Source: Paraphoma chrysanthemicola
Taxonomy: Eukaryota; Ascomycota; Dothideomycetes; Pleosporales; Phaeosphaeriaceae
Assembly (NCBI GenBank): GCA_020744225.1
Contig: JAGMWG010000010.1
Location: 1,116,001-1,180,000 of the forward strand
Length of the DNA stretch: 64,000 nt
Direction of reading: 5' to 3'
The position numbers and the translations under genes were made by a program. Position 1 is the first letter of the stretch; each line of letters begins with the position of its first letter. Positions 44,901 through 55,135 of the stretch are shown here, piece by piece. The notes under the pieces were generated by a model. That model was not told the origin of the DNA. It saw nothing but the letters and a program-made list of their open reading frames with translations, and made no database searches.

Positions 44901-47326
44901 ACGTTGCCAACGTTGCTGTCAAGAAGCTTTTCTCGCCACATACTGAGGACGTGGCTGATGTCGATGGTTCATTCACCACTGCAGCAGACATCATTGGACG
45001 ATCTAGGTCAAACACGTCCAACCTCCCGGCGGAACCTGTCGATGCTCGTGCAATCGAAGACCTTCAGAAGATGCTTGCCAAGGGTGAGCGCGAAAAGGCT
45101 GTATGGCATGCCGTCGACCAGCGTCTGTGGGGACATGCCATGCTTCTGTCATCCACTCTTAGCAAAGATGTCTGGAAGCAGGTAGTGCAGGAGTTTGTGC
45201 GCAAAGAAGTCAAGAAAGTCGGCCGCAACAACCAGGCCCTCGCTGTCCTGTATGAAGTCTTCGCTGGCAACCACGAAGACTGCGTCGATGAACTTGTACC
45301 TGCGTCAGCTCGCGCGGGCTTTCAAATGGTGAGCACGGACGGTGCAGGCGCAGCCCAGAATGCTCAACAAGGCCTCGACAAGTGGCGGGAAACAGTTGCG
45401 CTCATTCTCAACAATCGGAGTGATGGCGATGTCTCTGCACTATTGTCTCTTGGAAAACTCCTGGCGCAATATGGGCGCGTCGAAGCGGCTCATATTTGCT
45501 TCATCTTCGCACGATCAGTCGCCCACATTAGCGGCGCGGATGATTCTTCTACCGATTTAGTTCTCATTGGTGTCGACCACAAGCAGCATCCCACTGAGGT
45601 CGGGATCGACCTGGAGCCGATCCTGTTGACTGAAGTCTATGAGTTCGCTCTGTCGCTTTCTGCACAGAACGCCTCCCATATAATGCCTCACCTGCAAAAC
45701 TACAAACTTGCGCATGCATATTCACTCGCGGAGTATGGTTACCGTGTCGAGGCTCAAGCATACTGCGATGCAATCGCTGCTGCTATGAAGGCTACCACCC
45801 GGATGTCTCCATACTATAATGCTGGCTTCATCGCCACTTTGGATGATCTAGGAAAGCGCCTGTCACAATCACCAAAGGACAGCTCGTCATCCTGGATATC
45901 AAAACCAAGCATGGACAGGGTTGGTACATCGCTACTGTCCAAGTTCAATAGCTTTATTGCAGGCGACGACGAAGTCGACCAAGCGAACAAAGCTCCTGGA
46001 AGCGAAGTCGGACCCTTTGCCAAGATCGCTGGGGACAGTCCATCAATCACACCCTCGCAGTCAAGTGCGGATCTGTACGGCGCATATTCTGGCTACGGTG
46101 TGCCAGCCCAGCCAGCGGCTTCGTCAAACTCGAGATATGCTCCGTCAAACAACTATGCTCCGAGGACATCCTCCGAGCAGCAACGAACACGTTATGAGCC
46201 ACACGGTCGACCTTCCATGGAGTCTAATGACAGTCAACGAGCCATGTCTGACAACTACATGCCAATGACGCCGATGACGCCCGCATCAGCACCCTACAGC
46301 CCACAGCCCCAGCTCAGCCCGCCAAGTCAACGCACTCAGGCCAAAACCCAATCATATTCTCCGCTTCGTGCCGAACACAATGTGTCGCAACCTTCATATG
46401 GTAGCCCATATCTGCCGACTCCTCCTGTTGAAGAGTCGGCTTCGGCGCCCCCATTCGGTGGATATCACCCACCTCAAGCTAACGAACAATCCCATTCCAG
46501 CTTCGACGCGCCAACAAGTACCTTTGAAGACAGCTCCTACCAACCTTACAACCCAGACGAGGAAGATAAGGAGGAAGAGAAGCCCAAGAAGAAGAAATCC
46601 TTCATGGACGACGATTTCGAAGACGACCTGGTCACACGAGCTGCTGGCCTTAAGATTGACTCGGGCTCCAAATCCGACGCCGACAAAAAGGCCGACGAAG
46701 CCTTCCGCAAAGCCGCCGAACAAGACGCAAAGCGCGACAAAGAAGCCGCCGCCGCAAAGAAGGGCGGCTGGCTCAGCGGCTGGTTCAAGAAAGACCCCAA
46801 CGCCGCACCCGGACCCATCAGAGCCAAACTCGGCGAAGAAAGCAGCTTCTACTACGACCCGGATCTCGGCAAATGGGTCAACAAGAAAGCCGGGGCAACC
46901 GGCGAGCCAGAGCGCGCAACGGCCACTCCTCCCCCGCCCAAAGGTCCTCCCATGGGCGCGCGAAGCGCAAGTGGCGGCGCAATGCCACCTCCCTTGGGCC
47001 CTTCCAGCGCTGGTCTGATGAAACCACCAACATCAGCACCACAACGCAGCTCCTCGATGCCGCCGCCCATGCTCGCTCCCGGGTCCCGCGCATCCACGCC
47101 AGGTATCCCATCTGACACCGAGGGCGGTCCCAAGCCTCCAACACTCGCACGCCCGAGCTTTGGCGCGGCATCGGGTCCGCCGTCACGCCCTGGAACGGGA
47201 ATGAGTAATGCAAGCAGTATTGACGATTTACTCGGCGCGCCGCAGGCAAGGAAGGGCGCTGGGGCGAAGAAGAAGAAGGCGGGGAGGTATGTTGATGTTT
47301 TCCCTACGGGGCAGGCTCCGTCGTAG
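41933..47326 (+). CDS. sec16: COPII coat assembly protein Sec16
   Basis: A single exon of 1797 aa. The N-terminus has two strongly acidic Glu-rich runs (about residues 45-80 and 143-165) and long disordered Pro/Ser/Gln-rich parts with repeated SRYSPAPP units (about 620-670). The Sec16 central conserved domain begins at about residue 860 (RWKGYPVFAWGLGGTVVTSF). The helical ACE1-type domain that binds Sec13 follows at about 1020-1330 (ALAVLYEVFAGNHEDCVDEL, YGRVEAAHICFIFAR). The C-terminal part carries a Lys-rich stretch, GWLSGWFKKDP and a FYYDPDLGKWVNK motif, then a Pro-rich tail ending GRYVDVFPTG. Sec16 marks ER exit sites and scaffolds COPII assembly. Confidence 0.96.
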   Translation: MENGNDRPAARAVPASASWNPALRSENAQHAATGAKAPAPPKPESSSEEEDESEEEEEEEEEQEEEEDEEESEEDTVAPVATSVPAVPSEARVTSSNGTDEVREPLQSIPHAGAGSSHQTGDEALVAATQSLNIGGPTGQAPVAEHSSEEAESEEESEEESSEDEEEAPAQPQPGLYEHQSEATALEEAVNESARVPLVTAATPSADDWGNSDDPFDLGAQPQEPPLETPIAEAVGTTVGDNVIGNTRVGGNAGDELDWGNAAEEEDFFGITASKTVESPQPTAQSPGAHVVEAPEPKQEKSEWDLDLDLDEDFLPDSVDAPILELSDDEGFLDDEPVVSEQPAQATSTSASSASRYAPQPSLTSTPAASPYAPQGQFGNVAPAPQQRGAPSATPAYNGYGQNVAYQQQQQAARPPMAGSAQSFADKAKTGYHSPYDMPDDIVTTRRRPAPRSSVTAPQSTAPPPRTSSMSSSSGPPRPIPPPSNLSNASLSPPTSSHSAQGQMTGLPPNGPSKPAPPARPASSDFFAELPVTTKPKPAGRYTPQPNIPAQSPSLQGPPHLPHNLPPKERTASWSSLRNEVLPESVGAPPQFRQPEQLPMFPTQPSVPARQNSLPIPQSAPAPPSSRYSPAPPSAPAANARYSPAPPTAHGAANSRYSPAPPGGQAHTRYASEPPTGPARPPSQTYAPRTSSPLAVHSGPLHVEEPSTVVPESHASQHTGHHVSQSADGMPRAPFRSPLEGVSEGLEQDFASDARPPMTARSETPPSLSTTSSAVGSPRKRVYTPQYQSTNPAPPARSLSQSPAASMKYSSQSYGPVSATVPPSTASSEPGFTNAIPHRRQASLNYESIAPEDDRVHDPLQRWKGYPVFAWGLGGTVVTSFPKQIPRFGGGMTAPMMKCIPGEIKLQSIKDVLPLAEDLAKFPGPLKAKSKKKDVLSWLVQKTEVLDNQLKAPGLEHSMSPEDSTRLEERSLLLKLLHFLVENDGRLEGDVANVAVKKLFSPHTEDVADVDGSFTTAADIIGRSRSNTSNLPAEPVDARAIEDLQKMLAKGEREKAVWHAVDQRLWGHAMLLSSTLSKDVWKQVVQEFVRKEVKKVGRNNQALAVLYEVFAGNHEDCVDELVPASARAGFQMVSTDGAGAAQNAQQGLDKWRETVALILNNRSDGDVSALLSLGKLLAQYGRVEAAHICFIFARSVAHISGADDSSTDLVLIGVDHKQHPTEVGIDLEPILLTEVYEFALSLSAQNASHIMPHLQNYKLAHAYSLAEYGYRVEAQAYCDAIAAAMKATTRMSPYYNAGFIATLDDLGKRLSQSPKDSSSSWISKPSMDRVGTSLLSKFNSFIAGDDEVDQANKAPGSEVGPFAKIAGDSPSITPSQSSADLYGAYSGYGVPAQPAASSNSRYAPSNNYAPRTSSEQQRTRYEPHGRPSMESNDSQRAMSDNYMPMTPMTPASAPYSPQPQLSPPSQRTQAKTQSYSPLRAEHNVSQPSYGSPYLPTPPVEESASAPPFGGYHPPQANEQSHSSFDAPTSTFEDSSYQPYNPDEEDKEEEKPKKKKSFMDDDFEDDLVTRAAGLKIDSGSKSDADKKADEAFRKAAEQDAKRDKEAAAAKKGGWLSGWFKKDPNAAPGPIRAKLGEESSFYYDPDLGKWVNKKAGATGEPERATATPPPPKGPPMGARSASGGAMPPPLGPSSAGLMKPPTSAPQRSSSMPPPMLAPGSRASTPGIPSDTEGGPKPPTLARPSFGAASGPPSRPGTGMSNASSIDDLLGAPQARKGAGAKKKKAGRYVDVFPTGQAPS

Positions 47327-47577
47327 ATGAGGAGATTATTGGGATGGCGTTTTTTAGGGTTATGGGTTAGATGGCGTAGAAAGATGTGTGTGTCTAGGGG
47401 GGTTCGAATGTGTCTTATAGGAAACGTTCGTGGTTGGGACGAATGGATGTTGCGCATGGAAGGCGTGTGTATGATATAAAAGTGTGGTAATATTATCATT
47501 TTGCGATCCTCAAACAACATCCCAAACTATCACTTAATTGTGATCATATCTCAACCCTCCCACCCCCTAACTTCCCA

Positions 47578-49395
47578 CTACCACGCCAAAAACTGCACCC
47601 TCCCCGCCTCTCCCTCCGCCATATCCCGCCCACTCCGATACGTCACCTTGGCCCTCCGATTATCCAACTCGTCATACTCGAGCGCGACAATCACAATCCG
47701 CAAATCCTCAGGCACAATCAGATCGCGCGTCGGACTCATCACGAGCCCCAATTCCTCCTGCGTACTTTCCTGCTCAATGCGTAAACACTCCTGCGCAATT
47801 TGCCCCGCGACAAGACCATCCCAGAAGCCTTCGCGCCGGGGGTAACTCAGCATCAACCGCACGGCGCGTTTGCGCAGCGCGGTGCATGTCGATGGGGCAC
47901 GCGTTGCGACGAGCCAGAGCACGGACAGCGGGCCCATGGATGTTGTGAAGACGGGAGACAGAGAGGATTGGTGTGGCAAGAGGCGTTCGGCGAGGTCGAG
48001 CATTTTGGTATAGTGTGCGGCCATGTCAAACGGTTCGCGGAACGGGTCGGCCATGAATTGGAATTTGTCTTCAAGGTCGAACCGTGGCGAGCGGAGCATG
48101 GATTCGAGTTGGCAGTGCAGGAGTTGGAGGGCAAGTAAGGGCTGTGTGTAGTCTGTAGTGGGGATGGTAGGGGTGGTGATGGATGCTGCTTTTGCGCAGA
48201 GGCGATCGAGGAGGAGTGTGCCATGGTCGAGACGGGAGAGGAGCCGCGAGTATTCGTGGTAGATGCTTTCGCGTTCGTGGACGGGACGTTTGACGGTGGC
48301 TTGAAGGAAGGCGAGGGAGTGGTTGAGTAGTGATTGGAGGTAGCGCTGCATAGCTAGGAGGGATGCGTCGTCGATGTCTGCGTCTTCTGAGATAGCGGGG
48401 GCTTTGGTTCGGGGAAGCGGCTCCCACCGTTCTGCTTCTTGCGAGGTCATGATGGAGCGAGCTTGCATGTCGAGGCCGACGAAGATGGAGCGGAGAGAGT
48501 CGACGTCTATTGGATGGCTTTCTGGTTTAGTGCTGGTCTCTTCATCCAGCTCGTTCAGCAATCTTATGCCACTTCGTAAGTGTTGAAGTCCCTCTCGCTG
48601 GTGACCTTGAAGACACGCCATACTACTGAATAGCACGGAGCATGTCATCAGTGTAACTTTGTCGACTGAGTTTGCACGAGTACCCGGACCCGTAGCTTTC
48701 AGAAGGCCTTGTATGGCCTGATTAGACTGCCGTAAGGCGAATTGCAGATACTGGTCGGACATGTCTGCTTCGTTGATGTGGGATTGGCTGCCTTCGTAGA
48801 ACCTTCGGTGCATAGCACCGAGGGCGACGATACAGTGCTGTATCGACTCGTATTGATGAGCGGCCTGAAGGATCTCCCGTTGCCAGAAGGGAGAATCTAG
48901 AAATCCTCGTAATGAGGAAACAGCATAGGTGGTGAAGAATTCGAAGCTATCCCGCTCCTGTGCTGTTTTTAGACGCAACGCTGGAGCCAGTGGGACGGGT
49001 GAAACAGATCGCACAAGTTCGCGACCGGAGCTGGGCGGACTCAGGCCCGATGGTGCATGAGGTGGTGGTGAATGCGATGCGGGTCGAAAATTCGGGTCAT
49101 AGCCGTCGCAAGTACGGCCAGTCGACGTGCACCGCTTACAGTGCGGTTTCTCTTCGTCACATTTGACCTTGCGGATCCTGTAACGTCAGCAAATGACTGG
49201 AGAGGTGCTAATGTTGTAGAGTGCAGACCCATGAACACTAGGTCGATGTGCTGCACCGTTGATCGATCCAGGGAGCCAAGGCCGGTCGCGCACCGAGTAG
49301 ACATAGGTGATAGGCACTTACTTGCATGTCTTGCATCCAGTCCGGTTCTTCGGTTTCCACGCTCTTTGGCGCGGCTTGCCTTTAGGCAGGGGCAT
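47578..49395 (-). CDS. Zn2Cys6 fungal-type transcription factor
   Basis: Two exons (49322-49395 and 47578-49177, intron 144 nt) give 557 aa. The binuclear zinc cluster has six cysteines at residues 21, 24, 31, 38, 41 and 48 (TGCKTCKIRKVKCDEEKP and HCKRCTSTGRTC). It is interrupted by the intron just after the second Cys, a common place in this family. The rest is an alpha-helical fungal-specific regulatory region, with CIVALGAMHRRFYEG and LRSGIRLLNEL resembling the Fungal_trans_2 group. It should bind CGG-containing sites in the nucleus; target genes are unknown. The next gene on the same strand is an amino acid permease, so a regulatory link is possible but unproven. It converges on SEC16, 251 bp between stops. 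Confidence 0.92.
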
Positions 49396-49934
49396 CGTTA
49401 GGATAGGACCTCCAGGGCTCTATGCGCGACGCAGTTGTGGTGATAAAGCGAATGACTATACGAGCAGACAAATGACGTTCGACGTGTGAGGTTGTGCCGA
49501 CGCGTCAGGCATTTATGGCTTACATGATGGCGATGCAGAAGGGTGCGACGAGCTGCGGCGCAGCTGTGCTTGGTCGTGTTGGATGAGGCGTCCAACGAGG
49601 GGCATTGTCCTGTGCCCAATGAGGAATGACCCGCTCTTCAGCCGGTGTACAAGAGACAGGGGCGTGATCCCCCTTGCGGGGCACGCAACAATCGTTTTAA
49701 ATATGCTGCGCATCGCTTGAGCCAGGCGCAGACACTTCTCAAAAGCAGCCATTGCGTAGGCACGCTGCGGCATACCGTTTGTCAGCCACAACTGCTGCTC
49801 AGGAGATTAAATCTAGGATCTTTCAATGTTCAAGCCACACAGTACGAGTACGAGCATATATCGATTGCGCAAACAGCACGGAATTGTTCCGTATATGGCA
49901 TTTCAATCTAGCTAGCCTTCTAATTCAGACTCAA
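49396..49934. other. Intergenic gap, 539 bp
   Basis: Upstream of the Zn2Cys6 gene and downstream of the permease gene (both minus). No gene seen. Confidence 0.5.
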
Positions 49935-51551
49935 TCAGAAATTGGCCCAGGCTCTCTTGACCAGGCTCTGCTTCCTACCGCTGCCTGTAGGCTGCTCACC
50001 ATGGAGGACTTCTTCCTTTGTATCTAGATCCTTCCTCATTCCAGCATCAAGGTCAATTTCGTGGCCGCGCCAGAAGTGTGTCTTGAACCAGAACTTGTAT
50101 CCGGCATAGATGATGCCGAACAGCGGAAGCAGAATGTACGCATCGACGAAGGTGCCGGCGTCGAATGGACTCAGCGTTGTCCAGCCCTGGACAAGCGCAA
50201 GGAAGATGTTTGCGATCAGTCCAAAGTATGAGTTGTACGGGTATGCGAACGATTTGAATGGCAGCTGATCGGGAGTCCGACCTTGCGCTGCCCACGCATT
50301 CCGGAAACGAATATGCGTAAATGAGATTGCGGCCCAGACCAAAAACGTCGAGACACCGGAGAGATTGATGATGTAGCCATATGCCTTGCCGCCGCCGGTG
50401 CTCAAGTTCATCAACGACAGAAAGCCGAACAGATTGGTGAAGATGATGGCCGGGTATGGAACACCTCGCGCATTGGTCTTTCCAAGGAACTTAGGTGCCA
50501 TCTTCTCCTGAGCCATGAACAAGATGGTCCTGGAACCGATGTAAATTGAGCTGTTCGCCGCCGAAAGAACCGTGATAAAGATGAAAGCGTTGATGAGGTG
50601 CACTCCGCCCTCCCAACCGGCATTTTGGATAGCGATGGTCATTGGGCTCTTCAATGCACGGCTGGAACCATTGACGAGGCCATCGGCGTCGGAAGGACAG
50701 GTCAAGCCGAAGAAGAAGGCAACACCCATGTAGACGAACAAGATTCGCCAGATGACTTGTCTAATCGCAAGTGGCACGGCGACTGAAGGATTGCGGGTTT
50801 CTGTCGCGGCGACAGCAACGGCTTCTACTCCAGCATAAAATGTTGATGCAAAGACGAAGACCTGAGCAACACCTCGGAAGCCGTTTGCGAACGCTCCAGG
50901 ATCGTTCCAGTACCGGAAGCCGATCGCCTCGGTCTGTCCGATGAGACCTCCAGAGACGTAGATGATGGAGAAGAGAAAGTATGTGCACAGGCCGAGAAGC
51001 TTGATAAGAGCGAGCCAAAATTCTGCTTCGCCGAAGGATTCTACTCCGATCATCTGAAACGCGAGGAACGCGAACCAGAAGATGAGGAAGTAGCCGTAAG
51101 AGGGGACTTTGTCGCTCCAGAAGACCATGAGAGAAGAAATGACATTGTACTCGTTGGCCAAGACGCAGGCCCAAACGAGCCAATACTGCCAGCCTACAGC
51201 CACTCCGAAGGCCTTGTCGACGAAACGATCCGAGAGTGTGACGAATGCGCCGCCTGTCGGATAAAGAGTCGTCATCTCGCCCAAACTTTGCGTGATGGAG
51301 AAGGCAATTATGCCGATGATACCAAAACCGATGAGGAGAGCAGCAGGGCCACCATTCGCGAGAGCCCCTCCTGTGCCGACGAGGATACCTGGGCCGATAA
51401 TTCCAGCCAGCGCCATCATGGACAAATGTCGTGTCTTGAGACCGCGCTTTACACCAGATTCGGGGTCGATTCGCTGGAAGTCCTCATCGTTGGCGTAGCT
51501 GGCCGTGGGCGAGGCATGCCCGGCCGGATCTTTATTGTCGAACAGCGCCAT
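49935..51551 (-). CDS. Amino acid permease (YAT/APC superfamily)
   Basis: One exon of 538 aa with about 12 hydrophobic segments. The first helix begins after RGLKTRHLSMMALAGIIGPG, the YAT signature with the unwound GIIGPGILVGTG. Other family motifs are SLGEMTTLYPTGGAF, GVEAVAVAATETRNPSVAVP, a YIGSRTILFMAQEKMAPKFLGKTNARGVPYPAI stretch, and LSGVSTFLVWAAISFTHIRFR. Both tails are hydrophilic; the C-terminal tail (about 50 residues) carries Lys residues that could be ubiquitinated. It should import amino acids with protons across the plasma membrane. The substrate cannot be told from sequence; relatives include general, proline/GABA-type and dicarboxylate permeases. Confidence 0.93.
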   Translation of the reverse strand: MALFDNKDPAGHASPTASYANDEDFQRIDPESGVKRGLKTRHLSMMALAGIIGPGILVGTGGALANGGPAALLIGFGIIGIIAFSITQSLGEMTTLYPTGGAFVTLSDRFVDKAFGVAVGWQYWLVWACVLANEYNVISSLMVFWSDKVPSYGYFLIFWFAFLAFQMIGVESFGEAEFWLALIKLLGLCTYFLFSIIYVSGGLIGQTEAIGFRYWNDPGAFANGFRGVAQVFVFASTFYAGVEAVAVAATETRNPSVAVPLAIRQVIWRILFVYMGVAFFFGLTCPSDADGLVNGSSRALKSPMTIAIQNAGWEGGVHLINAFIFITVLSAANSSIYIGSRTILFMAQEKMAPKFLGKTNARGVPYPAIIFTNLFGFLSLMNLSTGGGKAYGYIINLSGVSTFLVWAAISFTHIRFRNAWAAQGRTPDQLPFKSFAYPYNSYFGLIANIFLALVQGWTTLSPFDAGTFVDAYILLPLFGIIYAGYKFWFKTHFWRGHEIDLDAGMRKDLDTKEEVLHGEQPTGSGRKQSLVKRAWANF

Positions 51552-52366
51552 AGTTCGGAGTCAGTAAGGCGAAATGATAGCCATACCAATGCTGGCGGGA
51601 TCTCATGGTTATATGCATGGTTTGGTCGTCTCTTGGCAGCTGTGGTTGGTCCTCTGATGACAAGAACCATGGACACAGGCCAGAGATGGCGTGCTCGGGA
51701 CCCCATGTCGCGCGATAACGCTAAGCGAGCAATGGATGGGAACAGTTCGACGAGGACCTGACCGCCACGCGCAAGAAATGGTCCTACGAAGGATGGGCAA
51801 GCGAAAGACCACGGGCGAGATTTCGTAGCTTCACAATGCCGTGGCGCCGTCCAATGAAACATGTTGGATAATATAATGGTGCAAGAAGAAGGCGGGTTTG
51901 CTCCACTGCTAGAGCCAATTTGGCTTAGCGTTCTCCGCTGCGGCAGGGTGGACGATCTCCGACTTTTCTCTCCGAGCATGTCTTGGCGGAAAACCCTTCC
52001 TTATCTCACGGGGTGAACGCTTCTACAGCGTCTGGTGATTTCAACGAAGTAGTGGACATCTTGGCACGTCGCCTTGGCACGACTTGTGCTGCACGGCAAG
52101 CTAACAACCCACAACATCGACTCCATCGACTGTTCTACTGATTCTCCCTTATCCATGCTTTGAAGACGATTTTCTTCAAATGCTCTCACAGAACAACTGC
52201 AAGTCACACGAAGCAGCAAGGCAAGAACGGTCATAGACAACAACATCTTCCATTACTCGAACCCACTATTTACAACTCTAAAAAACAGCAATCATGCGAT
52301 GACTTGATCCTGCCAGGTCATGCTCTAACAATTTCTATCGACTTCTCATTCATGTGCAGCACACAT
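51552..52366. other. Intergenic gap, 815 bp
   Basis: Promoter of the permease gene and 3' side of the GEgh16 gene (both minus). No gene seen. Confidence 0.5.
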
Positions 52367-53377
52367 TTAGAGCTTGCGGTTAAGCTCCATGCGCTTCTTG
52401 AGCCTGTAGGCAATCGCGCGCTTCCTGGCACCGGCGCTCTGGGTGAAGGCAACAGAGCCACCGAAGGGACCAGCACCAGCACCGTTGCGGACGCGCATGA
52501 CGCAGACATTGGAGGCTCCGCCAACAGTGGCATCACAGGTCATGCCAGCAGGCATCTGGACCTTCATCTCGAAGTCGGTGTTGGTAGCAAGAGACAGACC
52601 CTGAATGCCGAGTCCAGGAACATCCTGAGTGACAGTGGCGGGCTGCATGGCAGCCTCATCGGTTCCGCCAGATGTGCCATCAACATCGGCCGTGAATGGA
52701 CCAGCACCATCCTGGTTGATCTGCTCATGGTCAGCTGATGTTTGGTGCAAGTATGAGAGTAAATCCTACCTGGCGGAGAGTCATGGTGACGGTGCCATCA
52801 GTGGCACAAGTAGGTAGACCGGTGGAGGCACCCGCGCCCTGAGCAGCTGCGACGCCGGCCTCAGGAGGACCGTTGCTCTTCGCGCCACCTCCGCCCAAGA
52901 GACCTCCAAGTCCAGTGGCGCCAGCACCCTTGCCCTTGCCGCCACCGAGAAGTCCACCTAGGAGCTGACGCTTCTGCTGGATGTTGTCCTCGACACCGAC
53001 GCTGCCTGAAGCGCCATTGTTCGCAGGGGGAGTAGCGCCGGAGCCCATGAAGGCAGCGATCATGACGGAAGCATCAACAGGACCATTGCCCTGAGTGCGG
53101 CCAAGAGGAGTGGCCTTGCCGCTGGCGATTTCGCGGTCTCGAATGATGGCAGTGTCCGCCTGGGAGCCACAGCCGCTGAACAAATTATCAGTATAAGTGA
53201 ATGGTGATCTGATTGAGGTAGTACTGACTTGGAAGAGCAGTCACGAGGAGTTCCATCCTGGATCGTCAAGCCAGGCATGACGACACCGTTGGCACCAGTG
53301 ATCTTGGTCACGGTACCGTGAGCCGAAGTGCATGCCGCAAGGGCAGCGACGAGGACGATTTGCTGTGAGAAATGCAT
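52367..53377 (-). CDS. GEgh16-family secreted protein (Gas1/MAS3-like)
   Basis: Three exons (53229-53377, 52770-53175, 52367-52720) give 302 aa. The first 19 residues are a signal peptide with a likely cut after TSA, leaving a mature N-terminus HGTVTKITGANGVVMPG. This and GCGSQADTAIIRDREI, TCATDGTVTMTLRQINQDGAGP, MTCDATVGGASNVCVMRVRNGAGAGPFGG are typical of the GEgh16/Egh16 family. Members in plant-pathogenic fungi are expressed in appressoria and several affect virulence; the biochemical role is unknown. The middle carries a Gly-rich insert (about residues 115-150, GLLGGG twice) just after a QQKRQ site that Kex2 could cut. The last 30 residues are unusually basic. The first intron uses a GTCAGT donor. 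Confidence 0.9.
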
Positions 53378-55135
53378 TGTGTAAGATAAGGACTCGACGA
53401 GATCAACTCGGAACTATGTAGTGAAAGTCGTAAGTGAAGAGAAAGTGGAGAAAAGCACCAGGCTAAAGAAACTGAGAATTAGTAAAAGAAGTAGAAGGGA
53501 AGCTGGAAGATGTTGTTGTTGTTGTGAAGCTGATGATATCTACCATCGGCGCCATGGCTTCTCCCTCTTATACAACACCACCACTACCACAAACTCGGAC
53601 ACGCCTCTCCCGTTCCGCCTCCAATGACTTCACCACCACCGCAACATGACCCTCGGTGCAAGCCGAATCCCATCAATCCTCCACAGCAACATCATGATCT
53701 TCAAGGGTGCAAACCACAACCTGCGTCAAAGATCTGCTTGCTACGTGCTTGGCTACCTGCACGCGTTTCCCTAATCGCTTGGCTCTCGATGGAATCACAG
53801 ATTCTAGCACCGTGAGTGGTGGTACTGGTTCCGGAACGCGGTTTCATAGATCGCGCCTTGGGGAGGCTGAGGTGCCAAGGCGATAAATGTTCAATGCGAT
53901 GGGCACGAAACGACACATGTACGGCTTGGCAGAAGGTTGCGGTGTGTTGTGGGTCGTAGTTAAGCTTTAGACAAGCCGAGGCTTGGCTGTGAATGCATGC
54001 ACTGTGCACGACGATCCGTTTTGGAGGGCTCCGATATCCGAACCGCGGGCATTACCTCGTGATATAGAAAGAAGTATCGCATAGATGCGCACAGGTGTAA
54101 ACCAGTACGTCTTTCCGTAGCTCTAAAGCGCTGTCTGAAAACATGTGTTACTAGCAGAGTTGCTAGCCCAATATTTCCACATCAAACCACACCAGCTTAC
54201 CACACTAATCCATCGCACCACCAAAACACCGATCCTCCCCAAGCCCCAACAAGCAAACCCAGCCAAGCCCGCGTCAATGCATGTTTCCAAATATAAGTCC
54301 CCCCGCTGTGCGATGCTACAGTGCCTCCTCCGCATGCAAAACCAAACCCGCGACGACAATGTTCGCGACGCAGTCTAGCGTTTCACCAAACGACACAAAA
54401 AGGCGATCTTCAAACAGGTTTCGCACTAAATGAAAACCTGCGGCACCCGGCGAGACGGGGCCGAGGCTGGTATGCAATGGGCGAGGTTTGTGTTTGGTTT
54501 TCCTTATGTGGGTTTGTAAGAGCGCGGGGTCGAGATGGTTGTGGTGATCGTTGATGTGGTGCAGGGGTGCGGAGGGTCCTTTTTGGGAATGTCGGATTCG
54601 GGTTCGGAGGTTCATGGTGCGGGTTTTTGAAACGGCATGCATCGTCTTGCACTGTGATGGGAAAAAAGCTGCACGTTACATGGTCACGTGTGCAAAGTCG
54701 CTCCGTGATGTGGTGCTGCTACTTGCGCTTAATTTTCACCCTTTTTGTGCGATAGCCCGCGTACTTTCGCCAAGTACATAAGCATATGCAAACGCTTCTT
54801 GTGCCTTGGACCTGAGTGGAATGGCGATGTCTGCAGTGTGGTTGCAGTTGAGGTCAATTTAACAGGACCGGTAGTCACATGGGACCTATGAAAGATCATG
54901 TGGCCTAACGTCCTCCTCGCACGAAAAGTGTATCAAGCAGCGTGGGTGTTTCGAAGTCGCAGCTATGCGGAGGATAAGTTCAGGAAGCTTTTACAGTTGC
55001 AATTGACGTCCAAAAAGGGCATGTCATGGTAATATGTTCGATTGCATTCGCCTCAATAAGGGAGTCTTCACTGCGACCTCTCCTGGGCAGTCTCTAATCG
55101 CACATAGCTCAGGCCTTCGAGAACTTGACACTCGC
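53378..55135. other. Gene-poor gap, 1.76 kb
   Basis: Promoter of the GEgh16 gene and 3' side of the OPT gene (both minus). A minus-strand frame at 54123-54359 has one hydrophobic stretch and the frame at 54316-54642 looks mildly protein-like, but neither joins into a credible gene. The stretch 53470-53530 has TTG/GTT repeats. Confidence 0.45.

Noticed and set aside
47401..47415. GGTTCGAAT resembling a tRNA T-loop
   Set aside because: No pairing T-stem, anticodon arm or acceptor stem around it.
53321..53377. Possible copper monooxygenase (LPMO-like) mature N-terminal His in the GEgh16 protein
   Set aside because: The mature protein would begin with His, but I see no second histidine in the mature chain, so a histidine brace cannot form.
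54123..54642. Two minus-strand frames, one with a hydrophobic stretch, that might form a small gene
   Set aside because: No splice pair joins them in frame with a plausible start, and no family is recognised.
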